NCBI GenBank assembly: GCA_035533595.1
Contig: DATLTN010000010.1
Coordinates: 1-38,975 of the forward strand
Length of the DNA: 38,975 nt
Direction: 5' to 3'
Source of the DNA: Acidimicrobiales bacterium
GTDB taxonomy: Bacteria; Actinomycetota; Acidimicrobiia; Acidimicrobiales; Bog-793
The notes under the pieces were generated by a model that was not told where the DNA came from, did no database searches, and saw nothing but the letters and a program-made list of their open reading frames with translations. Positions 31,386 to 38,975 of the stretch are shown here, piece after piece (positions within the stretch are counted from its first letter, which is position 1; every line of letters begins with the position of its first letter). Both the position numbers and the translations under genes were made by a program.

Positions 31386-32453
31386 ATGCACCCCGCGACC
31401 GGCGACGACGTGCACAGCTCGGGCACCGCCGCGCCGGCGGCCGTCTCGGTCGCCACCGCCGACGCTCCGGCGCTGCCCGGCACCGAGGGCCACGAGGCCC
31501 TGATCGAGGTGCGCGACCTGAAGGTGACGATCCCCTTTCGCGGACAGGACGTCTACGCGGTGCGTGGCGTCACCTTCGACGTGCATCGCGACAGCACCGT
31601 CGTCCTCGTGGGTGAGTCCGGATCGGGCAAATCGGTCACCGCCCGATCGATGCTCGGGCTGCTCCCGCCGGCGACGACGATCAGCGGCTCGGTGAAGTTC
31701 GAAGGGCACGAGCTCGTCGGCCTCTCCGAGAAGCAGTGGCGGCAGCACCGCGCGACGGGGATCTCGATCGTCTTCCAGGACCCCACTCGCTCCCTGAACC
31801 CGACGATGCGGATCGGGCACCAGATCGGTGAGGGGATCCGCAGGCACTTCGGCGTCTCCCGGGCCGCCGCCCTGGACCGGGCGACCGAGCTCCTCGACAT
31901 GGTCGGCATCGGGTCGCCGAAGGAGCGCGTCCGGGACTACCCGCACCAACTCTCCGGTGGCATGCGCCAGCGGGTGATGATGGCGATCGCCATCTCGTGC
32001 GACCCGAAGGTGCTGATCGCCGACGAGCCGACCACGGCGCTCGACGTCACGACCGAGGCGCAGATCATGGAGCTGCTGCTCTCGCTGCAGAGCCAGCTGC
32101 ACATGGGCCTGCTCCTCATCACCCACAACATGGGGCTCGCCTTCACCTACGGCGACGAGATCGCGGTGATGTACGCGGGGCGCATCGTCGAGAGCGCTCC
32201 GAAGGAGGAGCTCGTCCGCCACGTGCGGATGCCCTACACGAACGGCCTCCTCGGCTCCCTGCCCGCTGTCGATGACCTCCCCCATTCGCAGCTCGCCGCG
32301 ATGCAGGGGCGCCCGCCGGACGCGATGACGACGCCGCGTGGATGTGCGTTCCAACCGAGATGCCCGATCGCGGAGGCGAGGTGCACCGAACAGGCCCCTC
32401 CGCTCGCGGTCCTCGACGGCACGCACGCCTGCGCCTGCTGGTACCCCCTGTAA
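31386..32453 (+). CDS. ABC transporter ATPase, DppD/OppD type
   Basis: The 355-residue ATPase has Walker A GESGSGKS (76-83), Q131 of the Q-loop, signature LSGGMRQR (189-196) and Walker B LIADEP (210-215) with TTALD after it. A C-terminal oligopeptide-transporter extension (about 300-355) has four cysteines ([17 protein letters not shown] ... CAC), as in OppD/DppD proteins. The first 38 residues are an Ala-rich extension before the usual start [11 protein letters not shown]; the ATG at 31386 has no strong ribosome-binding site and may be coupled to the preceding stop. It would form a heterodimer with the next ATPase. Confidence 0.95.
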   Translation: MHPATGDDVHSSGTAAPAAVSVATADAPALPGTEGHEALIEVRDLKVTIPFRGQDVYAVRGVTFDVHRDSTVVLVGESGSGKSVTARSMLGLLPPATTISGSVKFEGHELVGLSEKQWRQHRATGISIVFQDPTRSLNPTMRIGHQIGEGIRRHFGVSRAAALDRATELLDMVGIGSPKERVRDYPHQLSGGMRQRVMMAIAISCDPKVLIADEPTTALDVTTEAQIMELLLSLQSQLHMGLLLITHNMGLAFTYGDEIAVMYAGRIVESAPKEELVRHVRMPYTNGLLGSLPAVDDLPHSQLAAMQGRPPDAMTTPRGCAFQPRCPIAEARCTEQAPPLAVLDGTHACACWYPL

Positions 32454-32481
32454 CCCCGGAGCCCCTGGAGACCGCCTGCAC

Positions 32482-33543
32482 ATGGCCACGAGCGGAGTTG
32501 ATGCGGTGCGACAGACGGCGCGCCAGGCGGGCACCACGGCGCCCCTGCTCGACGTCCGGCACGTCGAGCGGACCTTCGTCGTGAACACGCCGGGACAGGG
32601 GCGGCGGAAGATCCAGGCCGTGGCGGACGTCTCGTTCGACATCTGGCCCGGAGAGACGGTCGCGCTCGTCGGCGAGACGGGGTGTGGCAAGTCGACGCTC
32701 GCGCGCTCGATCCTGCAGCTCCCCCGCCCCGAGGCGGGCGAGGTGGTCTTCAAGGGGGCGGACCTCGTGCAGCTCCGACATGCCGCGCTGCGCAACGCGA
32801 TGCAGGGCATGCAGGTCGTCTTCCAGGATCCCTTCAGCTCCCTCAACCCCCGCTGGAACGTGCTGGAGCTCGTCGGGGAGCCGTTGGCGGTGCACGACGT
32901 CGGGACCAAGCAGGAGCGCACGCGCCGCGTCGAGGAGCTCCTCGAGGCGGTCGGCCTCGATGCACGGATCCACGGTCGGCGTCGACCGAGGGAGCTCTCC
33001 GGCGGCCAGTGCCAACGGGTCGCGATCGCACGCGCGCTCACGCTCAGCCCGAACCTCATGGTCTGCGACGAGGCGGTCTCCTCGCTCGACGTGTCGATCC
33101 AGGCGCAGATCCTCAACCTCTTCGAGGACCTGCGGACCGACTTCGACCTCTCCTACCTCTTCATCACCCACGACCTCTCGGTGGCCCGCCACATGAGCGA
33201 CCGCATCGCGGTCATGTACCTCGGCAAGATCGTCGAGCTCGCGCCCTCCACCGAGCTCTTCTCGAACCCCCTCCATCCCTACTCCGCGGCACTGCTCTCC
33301 TCGATGCCCCACTCCGACGGCACCGCGACCCCGGACCGCATCCGCCTCACCGGCGACATCCCCTCCGCCGCCAACCCCCCGAGCGGCTGCCGCTTCCGCA
33401 CGCGCTGCCCGTTCGCGCAACAGCTCTGCGCGGACGTCGAGCCCCCGCTCAACGCGGTCAGCGAGGGGCGACAGGTCGCCTGCCACTTCCCGCTCGAGCG
33501 CCACACCGCCGCGGCGGCACCGGCCGGCACGCGGGTCGACTAG
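32482..33543 (+). CDS. ABC transporter ATPase, DppF/OppF type
   Basis: The 353-residue partner ATPase has Walker A GETGCGKS (64-71), signature LSGGQCQR (172-179) and Walker B LMVCDEAVSSLD (192-203). The C-terminal extension again contains a CRFRTRCPFAQQLC cluster. Asp-to-Cys exchange just before DE (VCDEAVS) and GQCQ in the signature are common in this subfamily. The ATG at 32482 is preferred over longer readings because the sequence before it is compositionally unlike the family; a weak CTGGAG lies 11-16 bases upstream. After it comes a 148-bp gap before the beta-propeller gene. Confidence 0.95.
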   Translation: MATSGVDAVRQTARQAGTTAPLLDVRHVERTFVVNTPGQGRRKIQAVADVSFDIWPGETVALVGETGCGKSTLARSILQLPRPEAGEVVFKGADLVQLRHAALRNAMQGMQVVFQDPFSSLNPRWNVLELVGEPLAVHDVGTKQERTRRVEELLEAVGLDARIHGRRRPRELSGGQCQRVAIARALTLSPNLMVCDEAVSSLDVSIQAQILNLFEDLRTDFDLSYLFITHDLSVARHMSDRIAVMYLGKIVELAPSTELFSNPLHPYSAALLSSMPHSDGTATPDRIRLTGDIPSAANPPSGCRFRTRCPFAQQLCADVEPPLNAVSEGRQVACHFPLERHTAAAAPAGTRVD

Positions 33544-33691
33544 CCGATGGACCGGCGCTCGTTCCGCCGCTTCGACATCGCCAGCCAAGCCAAGGAGGAA
33601 TCGGAAGGTTTTTGAAGACAGCGGCCCGCAGTGCGAGCCGCTGGTGGGACAGGTCAACCGAAGGGCAGTGAGCCCGCTTGAGAGGAGCACC

Positions 33692-34663
33692 GTGCCAGGG
33701 TCGTCAGCAGAATCGCTCGAGATGTACCTCTTCCCGGAGTCGGCGGTAGGGACCAAGTTCTCCGACACGTTGGAGATCGACCAGGAGGCTCGACGCCTCT
33801 ACATGAGCAACAACTGGACGGGCGGCGTCGATGTCTTCGACATCAGCGGTGATCGGCCGGTCCACCTGAAGACGGTGCGCATTCGTGGGCTGATGTACGG
33901 CATCGCGATCGCGAAGCCGGTCGGGAAGACCTTCGTCGGCCTCGGTGGCTCGATGGTCGCGGTGATCGACATCGACCCGGACTCCGACAAGTACCACACG
34001 CTCCTCACGAGGATCGACACCGGGGGCCGCGGCAACACCGACCTCATCGACTTCGACCCCGTGCACACCAAGATCTACGCCGCGAACCGCAACGACGGCT
34101 TCATGGTGGCGATCAACGCCGTCGACGACACCGTCGTCGGCAGGATCGAGGGCCTCGGCGGAGGCCTCGAGCAGCCGCGCTACAACCCCGCCGACGGGAT
34201 GGTGTACCTGGCGGGGAACGTGGACAACGTCCTGTACCAGGTCGATCCCGAGACCGACACGCTCGTGAACACGTTCGACATCGTCGACGCGTGCCATCCG
34301 AACGGGATGGCGATCAACCCCACGACGAACCAGGCGATCCTCGCCTGCTCGAACCGGCAGCACCCGCACGCCGTGCTCTGGGACTTCGCGACCCAGAAGG
34401 TCGCGACCGTGATCGAGGACTGCGGGCCGGGCGACGGCGCCGCCTACGCCGCCTCGGTCGATCGCTTCTTCTTCGCCGGCTCGGACGCGCCGGGTGGTCC
34501 GTCGATGGCGATCATCGGTGGGGACCCGGTCGCGCTGATCGAGAACGTGCCGACGAAGGACGAGTCGGGATGGGCGGCGTTCGACGACGTGAGCGGCCGT
34601 CTCTACGCCCCGGCGATCCAGGAGGGGCGGCCGGCGCTGCTGTGGTTCACCGTCGCCCGCTGA
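33692..34663 (+). CDS. YncE-like beta-propeller protein
   Basis: The 323-residue product consists of repeated beta-propeller blades. Each has the form D-x-x-x-x-x-x-Y-x-A/S-N followed by a V-x-V-I/F-D strand: for example RLYMSNNWTGGVDVFDI, KIYAANRNDGFMVAINAVD and MVYLAGNVDNVLYQVD. YncE/lactonase-like propellers bind small molecules or nucleic acid, or hydrolyse lactones. Here no catalytic triad can be named. No signal peptide is present, so it is likely cytoplasmic. The GTG at 33692 is preceded by AGGAG four bases away; earlier in-frame GTGs at 33644 and 33668 lack this. It follows the importer operon on the same strand and may act with it. Confidence 0.8.
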   Translation: MPGSSAESLEMYLFPESAVGTKFSDTLEIDQEARRLYMSNNWTGGVDVFDISGDRPVHLKTVRIRGLMYGIAIAKPVGKTFVGLGGSMVAVIDIDPDSDKYHTLLTRIDTGGRGNTDLIDFDPVHTKIYAANRNDGFMVAINAVDDTVVGRIEGLGGGLEQPRYNPADGMVYLAGNVDNVLYQVDPETDTLVNTFDIVDACHPNGMAINPTTNQAILACSNRQHPHAVLWDFATQKVATVIEDCGPGDGAAYAASVDRFFFAGSDAPGGPSMAIIGGDPVALIENVPTKDESGWAAFDDVSGRLYAPAIQEGRPALLWFTVAR

Positions 34664-34759
34664 CGCTCCCCCGCGAACGGCCACGGGAGCGGTAGCCCGC
34701 TCGGTGGCGCGCCCTGCGCCGCCCGCCCCGGTCGGACGACCCCGGGGAGGCTCCGGCGC

Positions 34760-34794
34760 GCACCCCGGCCGCCCCCGGTGGGGACGTGGGGTGC
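34760..34794. terminator. Terminator between the propeller gene and the convergent hyuA-like gene
   Basis: Seven-bp arms GCACCCC (34760-34766) and GGGGTGC (34788-34794) enclose a further CCCC/GGGG pairing. Just upstream a CCCCGG/CCGGGG stem-loop also occurs. The 34664-34798 gap holds nothing else. Confidence 0.55.
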
Positions 34795-34798
34795 CGCC

Positions 34799-36850
34799 TC
34801 AGGAATCCTCGTAGCGAAGGACGAGATTGCCGAACTCGTCGAGGGTCGCGGACCAACGCGGGGGGACGACCGTGGTGGTATCCAGCTGCTCGACGACCGC
34901 GGGCCCGGCGACGCGCTGGCGGACGGTGAGCTCGTCGCGTCGGACGACCTCTGCGGTGAAGGTCCCTTCGGCAAAGTGCAGCTCGCGCTGGGTCGCGGTG
35001 CGCTGCGGCGAGGCCGCACCGTCCTTCACGAACGGCTGGTACTGCGGCATGTCGACGACGGCGCGCAGGCGGTAGCTGACGAGCTCCACCGCCTCGTCGA
35101 CCGCCTTGTGGCCGTAGACGACCTCGTGGATGTCGTGGAACTGCCGGGTGACGTCGTCACAGACCTGCGCGTCGGTGGGGTCGGCGACCGGGACCCGGAT
35201 CTCGAAGCCCTGCCCGGCGTAGCGTGCGTCGACCTCACGGACCATCCGCACCTCTTCGGGTCCGAATCCCTGGGCGCCGTACTCCTCGATGGCACGCATC
35301 TCCAGGTTCTTGAAGTTGCGGCCGATGGTGTCGGAGTCGATCCGGTCGAGACGGGCGATGTCGGTCTGCACGTAGTCCTGGGCGACGTCGGTGCACAGCA
35401 GCCCGAGCGCTGCGAACACCCCCGGGGACTCGGGGACGATGACCTCACGGATCCCCAGCTCCTCGGCGACGGCCGCGACGTGCACCGGGCCCGCTCCTCC
35501 GCAGCCGACCAGCCGGCAGTCCATGATGCTCACGCCCCGTCGCGCGGCCACGACGCGGATCGCGTCGGCCATGTGCGCGTCGTTGACCTGCACCATGGCA
35601 GAGGCCGCGGCGACGGTCGTCATGCCGAGCGGCTTCGCCACCTTCTCCTCGACGACGGAGTGCGCCCGCTCGACGTCGAGCGTGAGCTTGCCGCCGAGGA
35701 AGAACTCGGGGTTCAGGTAGCCGAGCACCACGTCCGCGTCGGTGATCGTCGCCTCCACTCCCCCGCGGCCGTAGGCAGCCGGCCCGGGGAGGGCCCCGGC
35801 GCTCTGCGGGCCGACCCGCAGGCGGCCGCTGCCCTCGACGCGGGCGATGGTCCCCCCGCCCGCGCCGATGGTCTCGATGTCGAGCATCGGAACGTAGATG
35901 TCGTAACCGCAGACCTGACCCTCGGTCGCCTCGAGCGCGACGCTGCCCTGCACGAAGGCGATGTCGCAGCTCGTACCGCCGAGGTCCATCGTGATGACAT
36001 TCTCGATCCCCGAGGCGCTGGCGAGTCGCCGCGCCGCCTGCACCGCCGCCGCCGGCCCGGAGAGGAGGGTGTGCACGGCCTTTCCGCCGGCGCGCGCCGC
36101 GTCGAAGGGCATCACCCCGCCGTTCGACTCCATGAGGAAGGTCTTCTTCGTCGTCACCCCGGAGGCCACGAGCCCCGAGGCGAGGTGGTCGAGGTACTCC
36201 ACGAGCACGGGCTCGAGGTAGGCGTTGAGGATCGTGGTCGACATGCGCGGCCACTCCCGGATGCGCGGGAGGATGTCGACCGAGCAGAAGACCCGGCATC
36301 CGGGGACCTCGCGCTCGATGATCTCCTTCGCCCGGTGCTCGTTCGCCGGGTTGGTGAAGGAGAACATGAAGCAGATCGCGACGGCCTGCAGCTGCCGCTC
36401 AGCGATCAGCCGTGCCGCCGCGTGGATGTCCTCCTCATCGAGCGACACGACGACGTCACCGTTGCGATCGATGCGCTCCCCGACCTCGAAGACGTTCAGC
36501 TCGTCGATGAGGGGAACGATGCGGGACCGGTTGTAGGAGTTCCGCTGGCCGATGGTGCGCTGGGTCTGGACCTGGGTGACGCCCTTCATGTGTCGCGTCA
36601 CTAGGAGGCCGCAGTTGGCCCCTGCGAGCTGGATCAGCGCGTTCGTCGTGGTCGTCGTCCCGTGGAGGAAGGCGTCGACCTCACCGGGAACGAGGCCGTC
36701 GTCGACGAGCACCTGGATGCCGTTCAGGATCGCGACGGCGGGGTTCTCCGGTGTGCTCGGCACCTTCGTGATCATGAGCTCGTTCCGTCGGTCGTCGAAC
36801 ACGACGAAGTCCGTGAACGTCCCGCCTACGTCAACGCCTATCGTCGGCAC
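34799..36850 (-). CDS. Hydantoinase/oxoprolinase A subunit (HyuA family)
   Basis: The 683-residue product has an actin-like ATPase fold. The first phosphate loop is VDVGGTFTDFVVF (6-18) and the second is MDLGGTSCDIAFV, with AGGGTIARVE later. Family members hydrolyse ATP to open or carboxylate cyclic amides and related groups: N-methylhydantoinase, 5-oxoprolinase and acetone carboxylase. The segment HGTTTTTNALIQL and the central YDIYVPMLDIETIGAGGG are characteristic of HyuA. The GTG at 36850 is chosen because GGAGG lies just upstream. It is encoded 78 bp downstream of the partner B subunit on the same strand, so the two make one complex. The substrate is unknown. Confidence 0.93.
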   Translation of the reverse strand: MPTIGVDVGGTFTDFVVFDDRRNELMITKVPSTPENPAVAILNGIQVLVDDGLVPGEVDAFLHGTTTTTNALIQLAGANCGLLVTRHMKGVTQVQTQRTIGQRNSYNRSRIVPLIDELNVFEVGERIDRNGDVVVSLDEEDIHAAARLIAERQLQAVAICFMFSFTNPANEHRAKEIIEREVPGCRVFCSVDILPRIREWPRMSTTILNAYLEPVLVEYLDHLASGLVASGVTTKKTFLMESNGGVMPFDAARAGGKAVHTLLSGPAAAVQAARRLASASGIENVITMDLGGTSCDIAFVQGSVALEATEGQVCGYDIYVPMLDIETIGAGGGTIARVEGSGRLRVGPQSAGALPGPAAYGRGGVEATITDADVVLGYLNPEFFLGGKLTLDVERAHSVVEEKVAKPLGMTTVAAASAMVQVNDAHMADAIRVVAARRGVSIMDCRLVGCGGAGPVHVAAVAEELGIREVIVPESPGVFAALGLLCTDVAQDYVQTDIARLDRIDSDTIGRNFKNLEMRAIEEYGAQGFGPEEVRMVREVDARYAGQGFEIRVPVADPTDAQVCDDVTRQFHDIHEVVYGHKAVDEAVELVSYRLRAVVDMPQYQPFVKDGAASPQRTATQRELHFAEGTFTAEVVRRDELTVRQRVAGPAVVEQLDTTTVVPPRWSATLDEFGNLVLRYEDS

Positions 36851-36928
36851 CCGACCTCCAGATCCGCTGTGATTCCCACATTGAAAAGCGACCACACCCG
36901 GCTCCGCGCGACGCGCCGGGCGGCCAAC

Positions 36929-38656
36929 TCAGCTGTTGCTTGCGACCGCCGGGTGCGCGAGGTCCCTGCGATGCTCAGCGGTGGCTTCGGGATCGATCTC
37001 ACCTGCGGCATCGAAGACGACGCCGTAGTCGTCGGTCGCCGATCGACGCGAGACCCGACCGATCGCGAGGTCTCGCGCCACGGCGGCGATCTCGCGACGT
37101 AGGGGATCGCCGTAACCACCGGCCCCGGAGCCCTCGACCATGAACGAGTCACCGGCGGCGAACTGGTAGTTGCCCGCGATGGGGACCGCCCGCTCGTCGG
37201 CCGTCCCGCTGTCCAGCACGAAGCGGCTCAGCGAGCCGGGGTGCCCCCCGGCGATCCCGTGCGCGGGGAACCTGCCGCGGTCGGCGCGGCGGTTCAGCGT
37301 CGCGGGGGCGAGGCACTCGTATTCCCGGCGGTAGCTGCACCCGCCGCGGAACTCCCCTGCTCCCCCGCTGTCCTCGATGAGCTCGAAGCGCTTGATCCTC
37401 ATCGGGAACTGGAACTCGAGGATCTCGACCGGCGTGATGCCGAGCGGCCCCGTTCCGTCGGTCCCGTCGTGGCCGTTCCAGGCACCGCCACCGGTCCCGA
37501 GCACCTCGTACTGCATCGAACGACTGGTCTTGCCCCCGAGGTCGTCCGACCACAGGAGCGCCAGCGTGCCGCCGCTCCCCCCGCCGTTAGCGACGGCCTT
37601 CTCCGGCGCGAAGTGGCCGAGCGCCTCCTGGATCAAGTGCTGCAGCCGGTGGTTCACCACCGAAGCGGCACCGACGGGCGCGGGGAAGTGCGGGCTGAAG
37701 ACGCTGCCCTCGCGAACGATGACCTCGACGGGCCGCCGCATGCCGTCGTTGAACCCTGCGCTCGGATCCGTCATCGCCAGCAGTGCGCCGAACACGGCCC
37801 CCTCCATGTAGGGCTTCTGCATGTTGACGGGGCCGTCGGTCTGGTCGTCGCTCCCGGAGAAGTCGAAGACGATCGTGTCGCCGGACTTGGTGACGGTGAG
37901 CTCATAACGGACCGGCGTGTCGAGGTTGACGCCGTCGTTGTCGAGGAACCCCTCGACGGTCACGCTGTCGTCGGGCCACCGTTCGAGGCTGCGGCGCAGG
38001 GTCCGGTCCGAGTAGTCGAGCATCGCCTCGTAGGAATCGAACAACGCTTCGACCCCGTACAGCTCGGCGATCTTGCAGATCCGCTCCCGCCCGACCAGCG
38101 TGACGCCGATCTGGGCGCGCATGTCCCCGATGAACAGGTCGGGGTTGCGCACGTTGTTGGAGATCATGCTCAGGATGTTCTCGTCGAGCTCGAATCCCTG
38201 CCCCTCGATGTGCCCGATCTTCAGGATCGGGATCAGCAGCCCCTCCTGGAAGAGGTCGGTCGACGTCATGGAGGCGCTGCCGACCACCGCTCCACCGACA
38301 TCGGACTTGTGCGCGGTGGTGCAGGAGAAGGCGATGTGGCGGCCGTTCAGGTAGACCGGCAACATCACCATGAGGTCAGGGGTGTGCTGGACCCCAGCCT
38401 GGTAGGGATGGTTGGTGATGTAGATGTCACCGTCGGCGATCGCGTGGCTCGCCATCAGGTTCTGCAGCGCAAACCGGTAGTGCAGGTGGCCACCGGTCAC
38501 GAGCTCGCCACGGTGGGTCGTCGCCAGGTAGCTGCAGTCCCGCGACTCGCGCATCAGGGTCGAGTACGCGGAGCGATAGAGCAGGTGCAGCATCTCATCG
38601 CTGAGCGAGTCGATCTTGCTCCTGATGAGTTCGGTCACGACTGGGTTCGCTGGCAC
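36929..38656 (-). CDS. Hydantoinase/oxoprolinase B subunit (HyuB family)
   Basis: The 575-residue product has the HyuB signature. SPTVVTE-like VVTELIRSKIDSLSDEM opens it, RESRDCSYLATTHRGELV and TNHPYQAGVQHTPDL follow, and a His-rich TTAHKSDVGG is likely metal-binding. The middle has VFDFSGSDDQTDGPVN and NGGGSGGT. The end has GGAGEFRGG and GSGAGGYGDP, both hallmark glycine motifs of the family. It works with the ATPase subunit HyuA encoded next. The GTG at 38656 is preceded by GAGGGAAGAG. It lies 160 bp from the end of the upstream gene, a gap without recognisable features. Confidence 0.94.
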   Translation of the reverse strand: MPANPVVTELIRSKIDSLSDEMLHLLYRSAYSTLMRESRDCSYLATTHRGELVTGGHLHYRFALQNLMASHAIADGDIYITNHPYQAGVQHTPDLMVMLPVYLNGRHIAFSCTTAHKSDVGGAVVGSASMTSTDLFQEGLLIPILKIGHIEGQGFELDENILSMISNNVRNPDLFIGDMRAQIGVTLVGRERICKIAELYGVEALFDSYEAMLDYSDRTLRRSLERWPDDSVTVEGFLDNDGVNLDTPVRYELTVTKSGDTIVFDFSGSDDQTDGPVNMQKPYMEGAVFGALLAMTDPSAGFNDGMRRPVEVIVREGSVFSPHFPAPVGAASVVNHRLQHLIQEALGHFAPEKAVANGGGSGGTLALLWSDDLGGKTSRSMQYEVLGTGGGAWNGHDGTDGTGPLGITPVEILEFQFPMRIKRFELIEDSGGAGEFRGGCSYRREYECLAPATLNRRADRGRFPAHGIAGGHPGSLSRFVLDSGTADERAVPIAGNYQFAAGDSFMVEGSGAGGYGDPLRREIAAVARDLAIGRVSRRSATDDYGVVFDAAGEIDPEATAEHRRDLAHPAVASNS

Positions 38657-38816
38657 CTATCTCTTCCCTCGTGTCATTCGGACGGCGCCGTGGTTCGGCT
38701 GCCGCGCCGCGCTGCGCGCGCCGTCGCGCGCAGGACAATTCCACCAGCCAGCCTGCGTTCTCACGGCCGCCGCACGCCCGGGGGCGCCCGGTGCGCCGGC
38801 GTGCGGCTCGACTGGC

Positions 38817-38975
38817 TCAGCTCGTCACGCCCCGCGCGATGACCTGCACGAGCAGGTCCCGTGCCGGGAGTCCGAGCTCCATCAGCTGGAACGCCGGTGC
38901 GCTCGCGGGGTCGGGGAAGACCTCGCGCCACGCCGAGGTGAACTCCTTCGCGTAGGACTGCTCGCCGATCAGGCC
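38817..38975 (-). CDS. Probable Rid (YjgF/YER057c) family protein, C-terminal 52 residues
   Basis: Only the end of the gene lies in the window; the frame is open from the right edge to the TGA at 38817-38819. The tail contains FTSAWREVFPDP, then PAFQLMELGLPARDLLVQV and IARG. This resembles the last helix and strand of Rid-family proteins (Phe...FPxPxPAxxxxEV...LPxxxLVEIxAIA), which deaminate reactive enamines or imines or act on amide intermediates. The identification is tentative because the tail is short and the key Arg is not conserved in the usual place. Rid-like genes commonly accompany pyrimidine, hydantoin and amide catabolism, which fits the HyuAB pair. Confidence 0.5.
   Translation of the reverse strand, partial: GLIGEQSYAKEFTSAWREVFPDPASAPAFQLMELGLPARDLLVQVIARGVTS

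Noticed and set aside
33547-33671. Short peptides in the gap after the second ATPase gene (ATG at 33547, 22 codons; TTG at 33612, 19 codons)
   Set aside because: The AAGGAGG at 33592-33598 is 13 bases from the TTG and no family is recognisable. A leader peptide cannot be excluded but is not supported.
38657-38816. 160-bp gap upstream of the HyuB gene, checked for promoter, tRNA or small gene
   Set aside because: No element of sufficient quality was seen.

Overview
The window is GC-rich chromosomal DNA with dense genes and frequent GTG starts (occasionally TTG, and one probable CTG). It carries TANNNT-type -10 elements, a maleylpyruvate-isomerase-fold protein of the mycothiol type, a LysM/BTAD membrane protein and a class Ia ribonucleotide reductase. 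Together these point to an actinomycete-like high-GC Gram-positive, with Acidimicrobiia as my best guess. That placement is inference; there is no rRNA or other taxonomic marker. I saw no tRNA, rRNA, CRISPR array, insertion sequence or phage gene.

Layout. Positions 1-1465 hold the end of an amidohydrolase and, convergent to it, a 4,5-dihydroxyphthalate-decarboxylase-like protein. Positions 1600-9700 are mostly housekeeping: a conserved hypothetical, an EF-G paralogue without the usual catalytic His, DUF4395 and UbiA-type membrane proteins, a stand-alone LigD polymerase-domain protein, an SDR/CopD-like pair, a Fur-family regulator and a pirin. Positions 9900-13100 hold a two-gene membrane unit: a Ser/Thr/Pro-rich anchored protein and a 792-residue protein joining membrane segments, a LysM-like segment and a SARP/BTAD-type regulatory region. 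Then come alanine dehydrogenase, a DUF3048 protein, an MFS exporter with a mycothiol-type protein, and two GlcG/HbpS-like proteins placed tail to tail.

Positions 18650-25750 are the most interesting part. The nrdAB operon reads leftward from a 165-bp divergent region carrying two NrdR-box-like sites 32 bp apart and two further direct repeats 21 bp apart. Reading rightward from the same region is a regulator that fuses an excisionase-type HTH to a CarH-like cobalamin-binding module. It is followed by an FMN-dependent alpha-hydroxy-acid oxidase and an MmgE/PrpD protein. I propose a cobalamin- (and perhaps light-) responsive switch over B12-independent deoxyribonucleotide synthesis and/or the hydroxy-acid genes.

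Positions 25775-38975 are catabolic. An LLM flavin oxidoreductase lies divergent to an EthD-like protein. A complete peptide-type ABC importer (binding protein, two permeases, two ATPases) and a beta-propeller protein read rightward. They converge on a leftward hydantoinase/oxoprolinase pair (HyuB then HyuA), preceded by the tail of a probable Rid-family protein. A reasonable inference is uptake and ATP-dependent opening of a cyclic amide or related peptide-like compound.
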